From Bauldia sp. (GTDB lineage: Bacteria; Pseudomonadota; Alphaproteobacteria; Rhizobiales; Kaistiaceae): a stretch of 64,000 nucleotides of DNA. Location: positions 28,816-92,815 of the forward strand of contig JAGRKZ010000019.1 of NCBI GenBank assembly GCA_020442065.1, given 5' to 3'. Below the pieces are notes generated by a model that saw only the letters and a program-made list of their open reading frames with translations, was not told where the DNA came from and did no database searches. The position numbers were made by a program, and so were the translations under genes. Of the stretch, positions 16,523 to 25,609 are shown piece by piece (the stretch's first letter is position 1; each line of letters opens with the position of its first letter).

Positions 16523-16594
16523 TGCGATGCTCCCGTTTCTTGTGTGGCGTTGACGTTGACATCAGGGTCGGGCGCTGCGCTACCCACACCCCAT

Positions 16595-17647
16595 CTACGA
16601 GCTCAGCCGTTCCCTTCTGCGCTGATCGATGAACACTGCCGCGATCAGGATCGCCCCAACGACAATGAGCTGGTAGAACGACGGGACACCGAGGATGACC
16701 AGACCGGTGCCCAAGATGACAGGGATGAGCGAGGCGACCATTGACCCGGCGATGGTTGCACGGCCGCCGAACAGGCTGGTGCCACCGATCACCACCGCGG
16801 CGATCGCCGCAAGCGCCGTGGTCTGGTGCCCGCCGATATTGGTGGTCGCGAAGCGCGTCAAATCGAGCATCGCCGCGGCGCCGGCGAGCGCCCCCATCAT
16901 GACGAAGAGCACAAGGATGTGCCGGCGCGAGCGGATGCCGGCGCGCTCCGCGGCGTCGCGTGAAGAGCCGATAGCGAGCGTGTAGAGGCCGAACCGCGTC
17001 CGCCGGAGCATGTACCAGAGCACCGCCGAGATGATCAGCACCACCATCATCGGATAGGGGATCACGCCGAATAGCTTTTCGATGCCGAAGCCGGTCTGGA
17101 GGCTCCGCGGCACGTTTGGGACGTTCACACCGTTGCTGGCCACATAGGCCAGCCCCGTGCCAATCCCCATGGTGCCGAGCGTGACGATGAAGGAGTTGAT
17201 GCGGAGGCGGGTGACGAGCAGGCCATTGACCAAGCCGAACAGGGTACCGGCGAGGATCGCGGCGATCGTGCCGGCCACAACGCCGAGAGCGAGGTTGGGA
17301 TACTCGCCGGCGCGAACCTGCTCGGGCGTGCCCGAAAGTGAGACCAGAACCTCCGCAGCGATGACAGCGGAGAGGACGACATTCGAGCCGATCGAAAGAT
17401 CAAGTTCGCCGGCCGCCAGCACATAAGTGATGCCAACCGCGAGCAGCATCGTCACCGACACGTTGAGCGTGATGGTGCTAAGATTGCTGACGCGAAAGAA
17501 GGCGCCGTTGGGCGATAGCACTCCAAACAGGACAATCAGCGCGACGACGATGACCGCCATGCCGACGGGGGTCGAGCGCAGGGCCGCGGCAAGGGCGCCG
17601 GGGTGGGCGGGCGGTGCGTCGGGCGCGGACTGGGCCGCCCGGCTCAC
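16595..17647 (-). CDS. CUT2-family ABC permease (RbsC-like)
   Basis: This 350-residue permease has about 8-10 TM segments and the family motifs ITYVLAAGELDLSIGS at ~81, NSFIVTLGTMGIGTGLAY and VVIGGTSLFGGRATIAGSMVASL. A longer open frame runs upstream but lies over the ATPase gene. The GTG at 17647, overlapping the ATPase stop as GTGA, gives a family-typical N-terminus and length. It forms the membrane channel for the 15554 binding protein. Confidence 0.9.
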   Translation of the reverse strand: MSRAAQSAPDAPPAHPGALAAALRSTPVGMAVIVVALIVLFGVLSPNGAFFRVSNLSTITLNVSVTMLLAVGITYVLAAGELDLSIGSNVVLSAVIAAEVLVSLSGTPEQVRAGEYPNLALGVVAGTIAAILAGTLFGLVNGLLVTRLRINSFIVTLGTMGIGTGLAYVASNGVNVPNVPRSLQTGFGIEKLFGVIPYPMMVVLIISAVLWYMLRRTRFGLYTLAIGSSRDAAERAGIRSRRHILVLFVMMGALAGAAAMLDLTRFATTNIGGHQTTALAAIAAVVIGGTSLFGGRATIAGSMVASLIPVILGTGLVILGVPSFYQLIVVGAILIAAVFIDQRRRERLSS

Positions 17648-18459
17648 GCTGCCTCTCCTCTGGCATGGCCGCCGAGCATGAGAGTGACGACGTCGGTGAG
17701 CGTGAGGTCGCGCGCCGGCAGGTTCGAGACCGTGCGGCCCTGGCGCATCACCGCGATGCGGTCGGCAAGGCTGAGCATCTTCGGAATGTCGTGAGAGATA
17801 ACGACCACCGCGAGCCCACGCGCCGCGGCGCTCCGGATCGACTCGTAGACGATATCTGTCTGCTTGGTGCCGAGCGCCGCCGTGGGCTCGTCCATGAGGA
17901 TCGCCGTGGTCGCCCACATCACGGCACGGGCGACGGCGATCGCCTGGCGCTGGCCGCCGGAGAGGTCGCGGACGGCCCGGTCGACGCTGTTAAGGGTGGA
18001 GATGCCGGCAGCGGCGATGGCCTGCCGCGCAGCCTGCCGCATCTTCTTGCGGTCCAGCGACGGCGGCCAGCCGGCGAAGATGCCGCGCGTCAGCGGCTCG
18101 CGACCGAGGAACATGTTTTCCGCAACGGAGAGATCGGGGGCAAGGGCGAGATCCTGATACACGGTCTCGACACCGAGCTCCTGCGCGTGGCGGATCGACG
18201 TCACCGTCGTGGTCTCGCCCCAGAAGGCGAGGCGACCGCTATCGGGCGTCAAAGCTCCGCAGATGATTTTGGTGAGGGTCGACTTGCCGGCGCCGTTGTC
18301 GCCCACGAGCGCAAGCACCTCTCCGGGCCGGACCTGAAGGCTCGCGCCAGACAGCGCCTGAACATGGCCGAAGCGCTTGACGATGTCGGTCGCCTCGATG
18401 ACGTAGTCCGACCTCGGCGACGACGGCTTGCCTTGCTCGCTACGCACGCGCTGCCCCAT
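17644..18459 (-). CDS. Sugar ABC transporter ATPase, single-domain (FrcA-like)
   Basis: One ABC domain of 271 residues: Walker A GDNGAGKST, Q-loop VYQDLALAPDLSVAENMFLGR, signature LSGGQRQAIAVARAV, Walker B ILMDEPTAALG, and switch VVISHD. CUT2 ATPases such as RbsA usually have two fused domains. The half-size form resembles FrcA and must act as a homodimer. I chose ATG 18459 over 18501 because a near-perfect ATGAAA-N6-TTTCAT palindrome (18477-18494) sits between them and looks like an operator. First gene of the minus-strand catabolic operon. Confidence 0.88.
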   Translation of the reverse strand: MGQRVRSEQGKPSSPRSDYVIEATDIVKRFGHVQALSGASLQVRPGEVLALVGDNGAGKSTLTKIICGALTPDSGRLAFWGETTTVTSIRHAQELGVETVYQDLALAPDLSVAENMFLGREPLTRGIFAGWPPSLDRKKMRQAARQAIAAAGISTLNSVDRAVRDLSGGQRQAIAVARAVMWATTAILMDEPTAALGTKQTDIVYESIRSAAARGLAVVVISHDIPKMLSLADRIAVMRQGRTVSNLPARDLTLTDVVTLMLGGHARGEAA

Positions 18460-18476
18460 TATCGGCGGTTCATTAG

Positions 18477-18494
18477 ATGAAATTCTAGTTTCAT
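18477..18494. promoter_or_regulatory. Candidate operator, ATGAAA-N6-TTTCAT
   Basis: A perfect 6+6 palindrome with a 6-nt AT-rich centre lies 18 nt upstream of the ABC ATPase start. The IclR-family regulator gene starts its 3' end 45 bp away and is the obvious candidate to bind it. The assignment is by position only. Confidence 0.4.
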
Positions 18495-18539
18495 ATTGCA
18501 CCGGAAGGCCGTCAAGGGAAATTCTGAATTGCAGGGTTG

Positions 18540-19364
18540 TCAGGCGGCGCGGGTCGCTTCGTTCGTCAGTGCGGGAGGTTCGCCCCGGATGATGCGCGAA
18601 ATCTCGCCGCCGGCGGAGATGAGCCCGGCGCAGATCGCCTGGCGGGCGCCCTCGTCAAATCGGGTGATGGGCGCCGAAAGGCTCATCGCCGCGATCGCGA
18701 TGCCCTGATGGTCAAGGATCGGCGCGGCGATGCAATAGGAGCCCTCTTCGTTCTCGCCCATCTCGATGGCGTAGCCGGTGGTGCGGATGATATCGAGCTG
18801 CTCGATGAGCGCGGCCGGGTCTGTGATCGTATTCCGCGTCAAGCGCGGCAGAACCGGAGGAATCAGCATCGCCCGCTGTGCGGGAGGCCGGAAAGCCAGG
18901 AAAACCTTGCCGAGCGCAGTGCAATGCAGCGGATCGGTCGCTCCCACGCTCGACTGCATCCGGAGCGACCGTTCACTCTCCAGTACATCGAGGTAGACCA
19001 CCTCGCCGCCCGACAGGACACCGAGGTTGATCGTCTCGTTGAAGCGCTGACGGAGCCGTTTCATTGACGGCTTGCAGGCCTGCCGCAGCGTTTCATAGGG
19101 ACTGCTCGCATGCGACAGGCGCCAGAGCCCGATACCGGGACGATAGCGGTCGGCCTCAGGGTCGTGCTCTACGAAGCCGAGCATCGCCAGCGTCCGCAGG
19201 TAGCGAAACACCGTCGTTTTGGGGAGTGCCGCATCGCGGACGATCTGGTTGAGGGACACCGGCTCGAGTGCCTCACAAACGAGCTGCAGTACCTGCATGG
19301 CCTTAAGCACGGGCTGGACCAGATAACGATCGTCGAGCCCGTCGTCGCCGGCTTCGGAAGCCAT
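18540..19364 (-). CDS. IclR-family transcriptional regulator
   Basis: This 274-residue protein has an N-terminal winged helix (VLKAMQVLQLVCEALEPVSLNQIVRDAALPKTTVFRYLRTL) and a C-terminal IclR effector domain (GGEVVYLDVLESERSLRMQSSVGA, CTALGKVFLAF, GYAIEMGENEEGSYCIAAPI). The start at ATG 19364 is set by AGGAGG 6 nt upstream. The frame extends further but without ribosome site. IclR proteins bind small metabolites and control adjacent catabolic genes. Here the gene lies between the minus-strand importer/enzyme operon and the plus-strand enzyme operon, so it probably governs both. Confidence 0.9.
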   Translation of the reverse strand: MASEAGDDGLDDRYLVQPVLKAMQVLQLVCEALEPVSLNQIVRDAALPKTTVFRYLRTLAMLGFVEHDPEADRYRPGIGLWRLSHASSPYETLRQACKPSMKRLRQRFNETINLGVLSGGEVVYLDVLESERSLRMQSSVGATDPLHCTALGKVFLAFRPPAQRAMLIPPVLPRLTRNTITDPAALIEQLDIIRTTGYAIEMGENEEGSYCIAAPILDHQGIAIAAMSLSAPITRFDEGARQAICAGLISAGGEISRIIRGEPPALTNEATRAA

Positions 19365-19393
19365 TCGGTTCCTCCTGAAGGAACGTGCCTTTC

Positions 19394-19422
19394 TTGACAC
19401 GAAATATTGTGCGTGTTGAATG
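19394..19422 (+). promoter_or_regulatory. Putative sigma-70 promoter for the plus-strand catabolic genes
   Basis: A consensus TTGACA (-35) at 19394-19399 lies 17 nt before a weak -10 (TGAATG). The spacer contains an imperfect dyad (ACACG ... CGTGT) that could be a regulator site. The next start codon is at 19439, and the IclR gene reads away from it. Confidence 0.4.
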
Positions 19423-19438
19423 ATGCCAGTCAAGTCGC

Positions 19439-20743
19439 ATGGGGACAAGCATCGTGCACTGCACCTTCAACGGCTCCGTCGAGCGGATTCGTCAAGCTTC
19501 CCGCTACCTGCCGGGCGGGGTCAGCAGCAACTTCCGATTGGGCATCTCTCCGACGCCGCTGGTCTTCGACCATGCGGACGGACCGTTTCTCTACGACATC
19601 GATGGCAACCGGCTGATCGACTACTACCTCGGCATGGGTCCGATGATCCTCGGCCATCGCCCCGAGGCGGTCGTGGAGGCGGTGCGATCCCAGCTCGATC
19701 GCGGCATCCTCTTCGGAGGGCAGAGCGAGATCGAATTCGAAGCGGCCGAGCTTGTCTGCGCCATGCTGCCGTCGGCCGACAAGGTCCGCTTCTCTTCTTC
19801 CGGCAGCGAGGCGGCGCAGGCCGCGCTCCGCCTCGCCCGCGCCGCGACCGGAAGAGGTGCGATCGTCAAGTTCGAAGGCCACTATCATGGCTGGCTCGAC
19901 AACGTGCTGTGGAGCGTCGCGCCGGCGCCGGATGCTATGGGGGCGGAGGGTGCGCCGGTGCCCCAGCCCGGCACCACCGGCCAGGACGCGCATGCCGGGC
20001 AAATGGTCGAGGTTCTGTCCTGGAACCGGCCGGACTTCATCGAGGAGCGGCTGTCGCGCGGCGACGTCGCCGCGGTGATCATGGAGCCGGCGATGTGCAA
20101 CACCGGCGCCATCTTCCCGGCGCCGGGCTATCTCGAATCCGTTCGCGATATCTGCACCCGAACTGGGACGGTGCTGATCTTCGACGAGGTGATCACCGGG
20201 TTCCGCGTGGCCCCCGGCGGCGCGCAGCAGAGGCTGGGCGTGACGCCGGATCTCACCCTCTTCGGCAAGGCGGTGGCGAGCGGCTTCCCGGTCGCGGGGC
20301 TCGCCGGCCGGGCCGACCTGATGGAGATGTTCTCCGGCAAGGTCATGCATGGCGGTACCTATAACGCCCAGTCGGTGACCATGGCGGCAACGGTCGCCAC
20401 GCTCAAGTCGCTCAAGGCGCCCGGCACCTACGACCTGCTCGCCCGCCAGGGGGGGCGGCTGATGCAAGGGGTCGCCGAAGCCTTCGCCGCCGCCGGCGTG
20501 CCCGCCTCCGTCAACGGCTTCCCTGAGATCTTCCATGTCGGCTTCGGACTCGGGGCGCCGCCCCGCAACTATCGCGACATCCTCGCGGTGGACCGGGCCG
20601 GCTACGTGCGGTTGACCACGGCGCTGCTCGAGCGCGGCGTCCGCATCCTCGAGCGCGGCGCCTGGTTCATCTCGACCCGTCACGATGATGCCGTCATCGA
20701 CGAGACGGTGGCCGCGCTCAGGGATACGCTCGCCGCCCAATGA
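19439..20743 (+). CDS. Class III aminotransferase, glutamate-1-semialdehyde aminomutase-like
   Basis: This 434-residue fold-type I PLP enzyme resembles HemL: YLPGGVSSNFR, GNRLIDYYLGMGPMILGH, FSSSGSEAAQAALRLARA, FEGHYHGWLD, IFDEVITGFR, the PLP lysine in LFGKAVASG at about residue 280, and GGTYNAQSV. HemL moves an amino group within glutamate-1-semialdehyde for haem synthesis. This copy, beside catabolic enzymes and an IclR gene, is more likely a catabolic aminotransferase or mutase. It heads the plus-strand operon (M81, UxuA-like, GMC). Confidence 0.88.
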   Translation: MGTSIVHCTFNGSVERIRQASRYLPGGVSSNFRLGISPTPLVFDHADGPFLYDIDGNRLIDYYLGMGPMILGHRPEAVVEAVRSQLDRGILFGGQSEIEFEAAELVCAMLPSADKVRFSSSGSEAAQAALRLARAATGRGAIVKFEGHYHGWLDNVLWSVAPAPDAMGAEGAPVPQPGTTGQDAHAGQMVEVLSWNRPDFIEERLSRGDVAAVIMEPAMCNTGAIFPAPGYLESVRDICTRTGTVLIFDEVITGFRVAPGGAQQRLGVTPDLTLFGKAVASGFPVAGLAGRADLMEMFSGKVMHGGTYNAQSVTMAATVATLKSLKAPGTYDLLARQGGRLMQGVAEAFAAAGVPASVNGFPEIFHVGFGLGAPPRNYRDILAVDRAGYVRLTTALLERGVRILERGAWFISTRHDDAVIDETVAALRDTLAAQ

Positions 20744-20769
20744 CTCGCCACCCGTCGAGGCCCTGACCC

Positions 20770-22248
20770 ATGCCAACAAGGATCGCCGTCGGTCTGCTCA
20801 TGCAGGAGAGCAACAGCTTCTCCCCGCTGCCGACCACGGTCGAGACCTTCGAGAGCTATTACGTCTACCGGGGGGACGAGTTGCTGACCCGCTACGGCGA
20901 GGCGCGGGCGGAAGTTCCGGGTTTCCTCTCGGTGCTCGCCGCCGACGACGCCACGCCGGTGCCTCTCATCGCTGCCTATGCGACGGCAAGCGGGACTGTC
21001 ACCCGGGCCGCCTTCGACGCGCTCGTCGGCGAGATGGAGGAACGACTTCGGGCCGCCCTGCCGGTCGACGGCCTGCTCCTCGCCCTCCACGGGGCGCTCG
21101 TGATCGAGGACCAGCCTGACGGCGACGGCGAGATCATCCGGCGGATGCGAGACATCCTCGGCCCCGACGTGCCGATCGGCGTCAGTCTCGACCTCCATGG
21201 CCACATCACCCCGTTGATGCTGCAGCCGAACGTCTTCCACATTGGCTATCGCGAGTACCCCCATATCGACATGTTCGAGACCGGCGAGCGCACCGCGCGC
21301 GTGCTCCTCGACGTGATCGCCGGGCGGCGGCCGATGCCGGCGATGGCGCTCGCCAAGCGGCCGATGATCGTGAGCCCGGTGTGCACCCGAACCACCGACG
21401 GGCCGCTCCGCCCGGTGGTCGAGGAGGCACGGCGCCTGGAGGCGTCCGGGGCGGTCATCAACGCTGCACTGTTCCCAGTGCAGCCCTGGCTCGACGTGCC
21501 CGATCTCGGCTTCGCGGTGCTGGTCTGCGCCGACGAGCAGGAGCTCGCCAGCGCGACCGCGGAACGCCTCGCCGACATGGCGTGGCAGCGGCGGGCGGAT
21601 TTCTTCCCTGACCTCACCCCGCTCGACGAGGCGATCCGCATCGGCCTGGGATCGGAGGGCACCACCGTTGTCAGCGATGCCGGCGATGCACCGACCGGCG
21701 GCTCCGCCGCCGACAGCGCCGCGGTCCTCAAGGCACTTCTTGCCGCCGGCGCCGACCGCGCCGCACGGCCGAGCTACCTGACGCTGTGCGACCCCGAGGC
21801 GGTGAAAGCTGCCGAGACGGCCGGTAAGGGCGCCACCATAACGCTCCCCCTCGGCCATGCCTTTTCGACCGGCGATGGCGATCCCATAACCGTCACCGGC
21901 GTGGTCCAGTCGCTGTCCGACGGCCGCTACCGGATGGTCGACGGCGGCCCGAACGGTCTGCTCCTTTCGATGGGGCCAACTGCGGTCATCGCCATCGGCG
22001 CCATCCGGGTCCTCGTGCGGAGCCTCCCCTCGATCGAGTGGGACCGCGCGATGTTCGCCTCGCAAGGGCTGCAGCCGGAGGAGGCCGCTCTCCTTTTCGT
22101 CAAGTCGCCCGCGCATTTCCGCCAGAGTTTCGGGCCGATCGCGGCACGAATCATCGTCGCCAACACCCCCGGGCCGACAGCGCCCGACATGCGCCAAATC
22201 CCGTTCACCCGGGTGACGCGGCCGCTCTATCCTCTCGATGAGATCTGA
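20770..22248 (+). CDS. M81-family metallopeptidase (MlrC-like)
   Basis: This 492-residue protein has the MlrC N-terminal domain: GLLMQESNSFSP, LLLALHGALV, DLHGHITPLM and YREYPHIDM, with the His and Asp residues that bind zinc. The MlrC C-terminal domain carries VVSDAGDAPTGGSAADSAAVLKALL. The founding member, microcystinase C, cleaves the linearised microcystin, but most homologues sit in catabolic loci and act on unknown amides. Paired with the M24 protein on the opposite arm, it suggests an amide or modified peptide bond in the substrate. Confidence 0.9.
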   Translation: MPTRIAVGLLMQESNSFSPLPTTVETFESYYVYRGDELLTRYGEARAEVPGFLSVLAADDATPVPLIAAYATASGTVTRAAFDALVGEMEERLRAALPVDGLLLALHGALVIEDQPDGDGEIIRRMRDILGPDVPIGVSLDLHGHITPLMLQPNVFHIGYREYPHIDMFETGERTARVLLDVIAGRRPMPAMALAKRPMIVSPVCTRTTDGPLRPVVEEARRLEASGAVINAALFPVQPWLDVPDLGFAVLVCADEQELASATAERLADMAWQRRADFFPDLTPLDEAIRIGLGSEGTTVVSDAGDAPTGGSAADSAAVLKALLAAGADRAARPSYLTLCDPEAVKAAETAGKGATITLPLGHAFSTGDGDPITVTGVVQSLSDGRYRMVDGGPNGLLLSMGPTAVIAIGAIRVLVRSLPSIEWDRAMFASQGLQPEEAALLFVKSPAHFRQSFGPIAARIIVANTPGPTAPDMRQIPFTRVTRPLYPLDEI

Positions 22249-22274
22249 ACCGTCATGTGCCGGAGCCGGTGCCG

Positions 22275-23249
22275 ATGAAGCTCACCATGGTCGCCGCGCC
22301 GCCGACGGAGCGACGCCTGCGGGCGCTCCGGCAGCTCGGCGCGGACTACGCCGTCCACTACGACATGGAGGATCTGCCCGACGATCCCGCCGAACTCGGC
22401 AAGATCCGCGATCACTACGCGCGGTTCGATTTGCCGCTCAAGGTCGTCGAGGCCGGTCCGGCGATCGACCGCATCGTCATGGGCAAGGACGGCGCGTCCG
22501 AACAGATCGAGCGCTACAGGCGCATCGTCGGCCATCTCGGCAGCCTCGGCGTCGAGGTCATCGCCTACAATTTCATGCCGCAGGTCAGCGCCGACGCGAT
22601 GGTCGTCCGCACCGCCTTCGATGCCGAAACCCGGGGCGGCGCGCGGACCAGCGGCTTCCGCCTCGCCGACGTCACCGCCGCCACCATGCCGCACGGCGAA
22701 AAGACGATCCCGCGCGAGCGTATGTGGGACAATCTCGAGCGCTTCCTCCATGCCGTGGTGCCGGTTGCGGAGGAAGCCGGCGTGCGGCTGGCGATGCACC
22801 CGGACGATCCGCCGATGTCACCGCTTTGCGGACTCGAGCGGATCATGAGCAGCACTGCCGATTTCGACCGGCTGCTGTCGATCTCCTCGAGTGCCTCGAA
22901 CGCCATCACGTTCTGCATCGGCTGCTTCGCCGAGATGGGGACCGACATCCCGGCGCTCCTTACCCGCTACCGGGATCGTATCCCTTATGTCCATGTCCGC
23001 GACATCCGCGGGACACCCGATGACTTCATCGAGACCTTCCCCGACGACGGGCAGACCGACCTCGTCGCCATCTTCCGGACGCTCCACGCGATCGACTTCG
23101 ACGGCTACATGCGCAGTGACCACGCGCCGCAGATCGCTACTGACGATGACGCGGCACCGGACGGATACACCATGCAGGGCCACCTCTTTGCCCTGGGCTA
23201 CCTCCGCGGGCTCGACCATGCGACGGCGCCCGCCGCGCCGGCGACGTGA
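22275..23249 (+). CDS. Mannonate-dehydratase-like protein (UxuA family)
   Basis: This 324-residue TIM barrel resembles UxuA: IAYNFMP at ~100, RLAMHPDDPPMSPLCGLERIM at ~175 and YVHVRDIRG, with His/Cys/Asp metal ligands (MHPDDPP, CIGCFAEMG, HVRD, DHAP). UxuA dehydrates D-mannonate to 2-keto-3-deoxygluconate with Fe/Mn. Without uxuB or kdgK nearby, a related sugar-acid dehydratase or epimerase is possible. A GTG 18 nt upstream is in frame. I prefer ATG 22275, which has a GGAG at moderate spacing and the conserved MKLTM start. Confidence 0.85.
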   Translation: MKLTMVAAPPTERRLRALRQLGADYAVHYDMEDLPDDPAELGKIRDHYARFDLPLKVVEAGPAIDRIVMGKDGASEQIERYRRIVGHLGSLGVEVIAYNFMPQVSADAMVVRTAFDAETRGGARTSGFRLADVTAATMPHGEKTIPRERMWDNLERFLHAVVPVAEEAGVRLAMHPDDPPMSPLCGLERIMSSTADFDRLLSISSSASNAITFCIGCFAEMGTDIPALLTRYRDRIPYVHVRDIRGTPDDFIETFPDDGQTDLVAIFRTLHAIDFDGYMRSDHAPQIATDDDAAPDGYTMQGHLFALGYLRGLDHATAPAAPAT

Positions 23250-23266
23250 GCGGGCGGGGGAGCGGA

Positions 23267-24910
23267 ATGGTGGCGACGTCTCACGACTACATCATCGTCG
23301 GCGGCGGCAGCGCCGGGTGCGTAGCGGCGGGACGACTCGTCGGCGAGTTCGGAGCGCGCGTCCTCCTGCTCGAAGCCGGCGGCGACTACAAGGACTGGAT
23401 CCTCAAAGTCCCGGCAGGCTTCTCGAAGATTCTCGGCGGCACGAAGTACCTGACCCAGCACCAGACCGTGCCGCAGGAGCAGCTCGGCGGCCGCGTCCAG
23501 GTGATCCCGCAGGGCAAGGTCCTCGGCGGCGGGTCGAGCGTCAACGCGCAGGCCTACATGCGCGGTCGCGCCGCCGACTATGACGCCTGGGGCGCCGCGA
23601 CCAGATCCGGACTGTGGTCGTGGCAGGCCATGCTGCCGCACTTCACCGCCATGGAGCGGAACCAGAAGTTCAACGGCCCGCTTCATGGCGCGGACGGCCC
23701 GCTCAAGGTTTCCGACCCCGCCTTCATCTGCGAGATGAGCCACATCTATGTGAAGACGCTGCAGGGCATGGGCGTCCCCTTCACGCCGGACTTCAACCTC
23801 GGTCACCCGACCGGCGTCGGCTATCCGCAACTCACCAATGGCAGTGGCCGGCGGTGCAGTGCGGTCGACGCCTTCATCACCCCGCTCCGCGGCGATCCCA
23901 GGCTTGACATCGTCACCGGCGCCAGGGTCCGCCGCATCCTGGTCGAGAACGGCCGCGCGGTCGGCATCGAATACACCTTGGCAGGCGAGGTGCGCACGGC
24001 GCGGACCGACGGCGAGGTGCTCCTCTCTGCGGGCGCTTTCGTCTCGCCGCAACTCCTCATGCTGTCGGGCATCGGTCCGGCCGACCAGCTCCGCAGCTTC
24101 GGCATCCCGGTCGTGGTCGATCTCCCCGGCGTCGGCGCCCATCTCCAGGATCATGCCGGCGCCCCGCTGATGGCGACCGCGCCCGGCGGCTACGGGTACC
24201 ATCGAGAGGATGAGGGCGTCCGGATGATCTGGAACGGCCTCGAATACCTTCTCTTTGGCCGGGGCCGGATTACGACCAATGGCTGCGAGGCCTGCTCCTT
24301 CCATGTGCCCGAGGACGGCGCCGGCGATCCTGTGGTGCAGATCTGGTGCGTGCCGAAGACCAGCTATGTCGACAAGGATGTCCGCGACGTGCCGGATCTC
24401 GACGGGGTGACGCTCCATGCGGTGCTGATGCGACCGCGGGCGCTCGGTTGGGTGCGCCTCCGTTCCGCGAACCCGGACGACCTGCCGCTGGTCAATCCGA
24501 ACTATCTCGGCCATCCCGACGATGTGAAGCACCTCCGCGAGGGAATGCGGGTCGCTCGCCAAATTCTCGCCGCTGCTCCGCTCAGCCGGATCGTGGGCAA
24601 GGAGATCCTGCCAGGACCGGACGCCACCAGCGACGCGGCGATCGACGAACATGTCCGCCGCACGGTGAAGACCGACTACCACCCCGTGGGGACCTGCCGG
24701 ATGGGGAACGACAGCGATCAAGCGGCGGTGGTCGATCCCGAACTCCGGGTGCGTGGCGTCGCCAGCCTCCGCGTGCTCGACGCCTCGGTGATGCCGGCCA
24801 TCGTCACCGCCAACACCAACGCTCCGACTATGGCCCTCGCCCACCGCGGGGTGAGCCTGATCCGCGGCGAGGGGCAACTAGCGGAAACGCTCGTCGCATC
24901 ACCGGTATAG
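23267..24910 (+). CDS. GMC-family FAD oxidoreductase
   Basis: This 547-residue flavoenzyme has the FAD-binding YIIVGGGSAGCVAAGRL and LLLEAGG, GMC signature 1 (GKVLGGGSSVNAQAYMRG), signature 2 (GAFVSPQLLMLSGIGP) and the C-terminal YHPVGTCRMG, where the catalytic His sits, then TNAPTMALA. The family oxidises alcohols: choline, sugars, polyols and fatty alcohols. ATG 23267 is preferred to the GTG at 23246 because a GGGGGAG lies just upstream. Last gene of the plus arm, it probably oxidises a primary alcohol or sugar-like intermediate. Confidence 0.92.
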   Translation: MVATSHDYIIVGGGSAGCVAAGRLVGEFGARVLLLEAGGDYKDWILKVPAGFSKILGGTKYLTQHQTVPQEQLGGRVQVIPQGKVLGGGSSVNAQAYMRGRAADYDAWGAATRSGLWSWQAMLPHFTAMERNQKFNGPLHGADGPLKVSDPAFICEMSHIYVKTLQGMGVPFTPDFNLGHPTGVGYPQLTNGSGRRCSAVDAFITPLRGDPRLDIVTGARVRRILVENGRAVGIEYTLAGEVRTARTDGEVLLSAGAFVSPQLLMLSGIGPADQLRSFGIPVVVDLPGVGAHLQDHAGAPLMATAPGGYGYHREDEGVRMIWNGLEYLLFGRGRITTNGCEACSFHVPEDGAGDPVVQIWCVPKTSYVDKDVRDVPDLDGVTLHAVLMRPRALGWVRLRSANPDDLPLVNPNYLGHPDDVKHLREGMRVARQILAAAPLSRIVGKEILPGPDATSDAAIDEHVRRTVKTDYHPVGTCRMGNDSDQAAVVDPELRVRGVASLRVLDASVMPAIVTANTNAPTMALAHRGVSLIRGEGQLAETLVASPV

Positions 24911-25225
24911 GAAAGCTCATGGTCGGTGGCGGCCGTGCGTCCCGACGATCGTGCACCCCGACAGCCGACTAACGGTCGCCAACCCGTCGGATTGGCGGAT
25001 GCCTTCGCGGAAAAGGAGAATGCTTGGCCAGGATTTTCGTTCTTCTACCAAAACCAAGTCACGAACATATTCGAATGAATTTCTTTGACGCTTACTGATT
25101 GCGATATCTTCGGTTGAGTGCCCAGATAGAACATAGGTTGCGAGAAGCGGGCCGTCATCCAGAACGTGGCGACCGTTACACACCGCGCTTCTTGGGAGAT
25201 CGGTCGTCACAACACTTTTGGCGGT
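24911..25225. other. 315-bp intergenic region, no convincing gene
   Basis: A 97-codon minus-strand frame (24917-25210) fills most of it, but its product matches no family I know and its base composition is lower in GC than neighbouring genes. It separates convergent transcription units. No strong terminator hairpin was noticed. Confidence 0.45.
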
Positions 25226-25609
25226 CTAGCCGAGAAATTTCGCGATATTGAGAACCGCCGCAGCGCCTATGACGGTCAGCGTTAGAACCATGCCGCCGGT
25301 CCGGCCAATCGAGTTGCCAGGCGTAAACGACAAGGCCCAACCGTGAAGAAGCCTTCCGACAACCAGCAAGATTCCCAGCAGGTGAATGACCAGGTCGGAA
25401 ACGTCGGCCAACTCCAGGGTACCGATCAGAATGAGGGCTAGGGGAGCGTACTCAGTGAGGTTTCCCTGAGCCCTCATGCGGCGTTCAAGTGTGGCGTGTC
25501 CCCCGTGGCCAAGGCTCACTTTTTCGCTTCGACGGAAGACGATGACACGTGCCGACAACGTAACTAGCCAAAGGCCGAGGATTGCAGCATAGAAAGCCGT
25601 GATAGCCAT
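25226..25609 (-). CDS. MAPEG-family membrane protein
   Basis: This 127-residue protein has four TM helices and the MAPEG pattern: ITAFYAAILGLWLVTLSARVIVFRR, VSLGHGGHATLERRMRAQGNLTEYAPLALIL and LLVVGRLLHGWAL. The family name covers glutathione-dependent membrane enzymes, but bacterial members like this are mostly uncharacterised. I start at ATG 25609; the open frame extends 57 nt further without family similarity. It stands alone, convergent with the GMC operon. Confidence 0.88.
   Translation of the reverse strand: MAITAFYAAILGLWLVTLSARVIVFRRSEKVSLGHGGHATLERRMRAQGNLTEYAPLALILIGTLELADVSDLVIHLLGILLVVGRLLHGWALSFTPGNSIGRTGGMVLTLTVIGAAAVLNIAKFLG

Noticed and set aside
20680..22197. 505-codon minus-strand open frame
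   Set aside because: Antisense to the M81 gene; translation is low-complexity Arg/Gly/Asp-rich.
23198..24877. 559-codon minus-strand open frame
   Set aside because: Antisense to the GMC oxidoreductase, which has all family signatures.
24917..25210. 97-codon minus-strand frame
   Set aside because: No recognised family, no clear ribosome site; kept only as a note on the gap.
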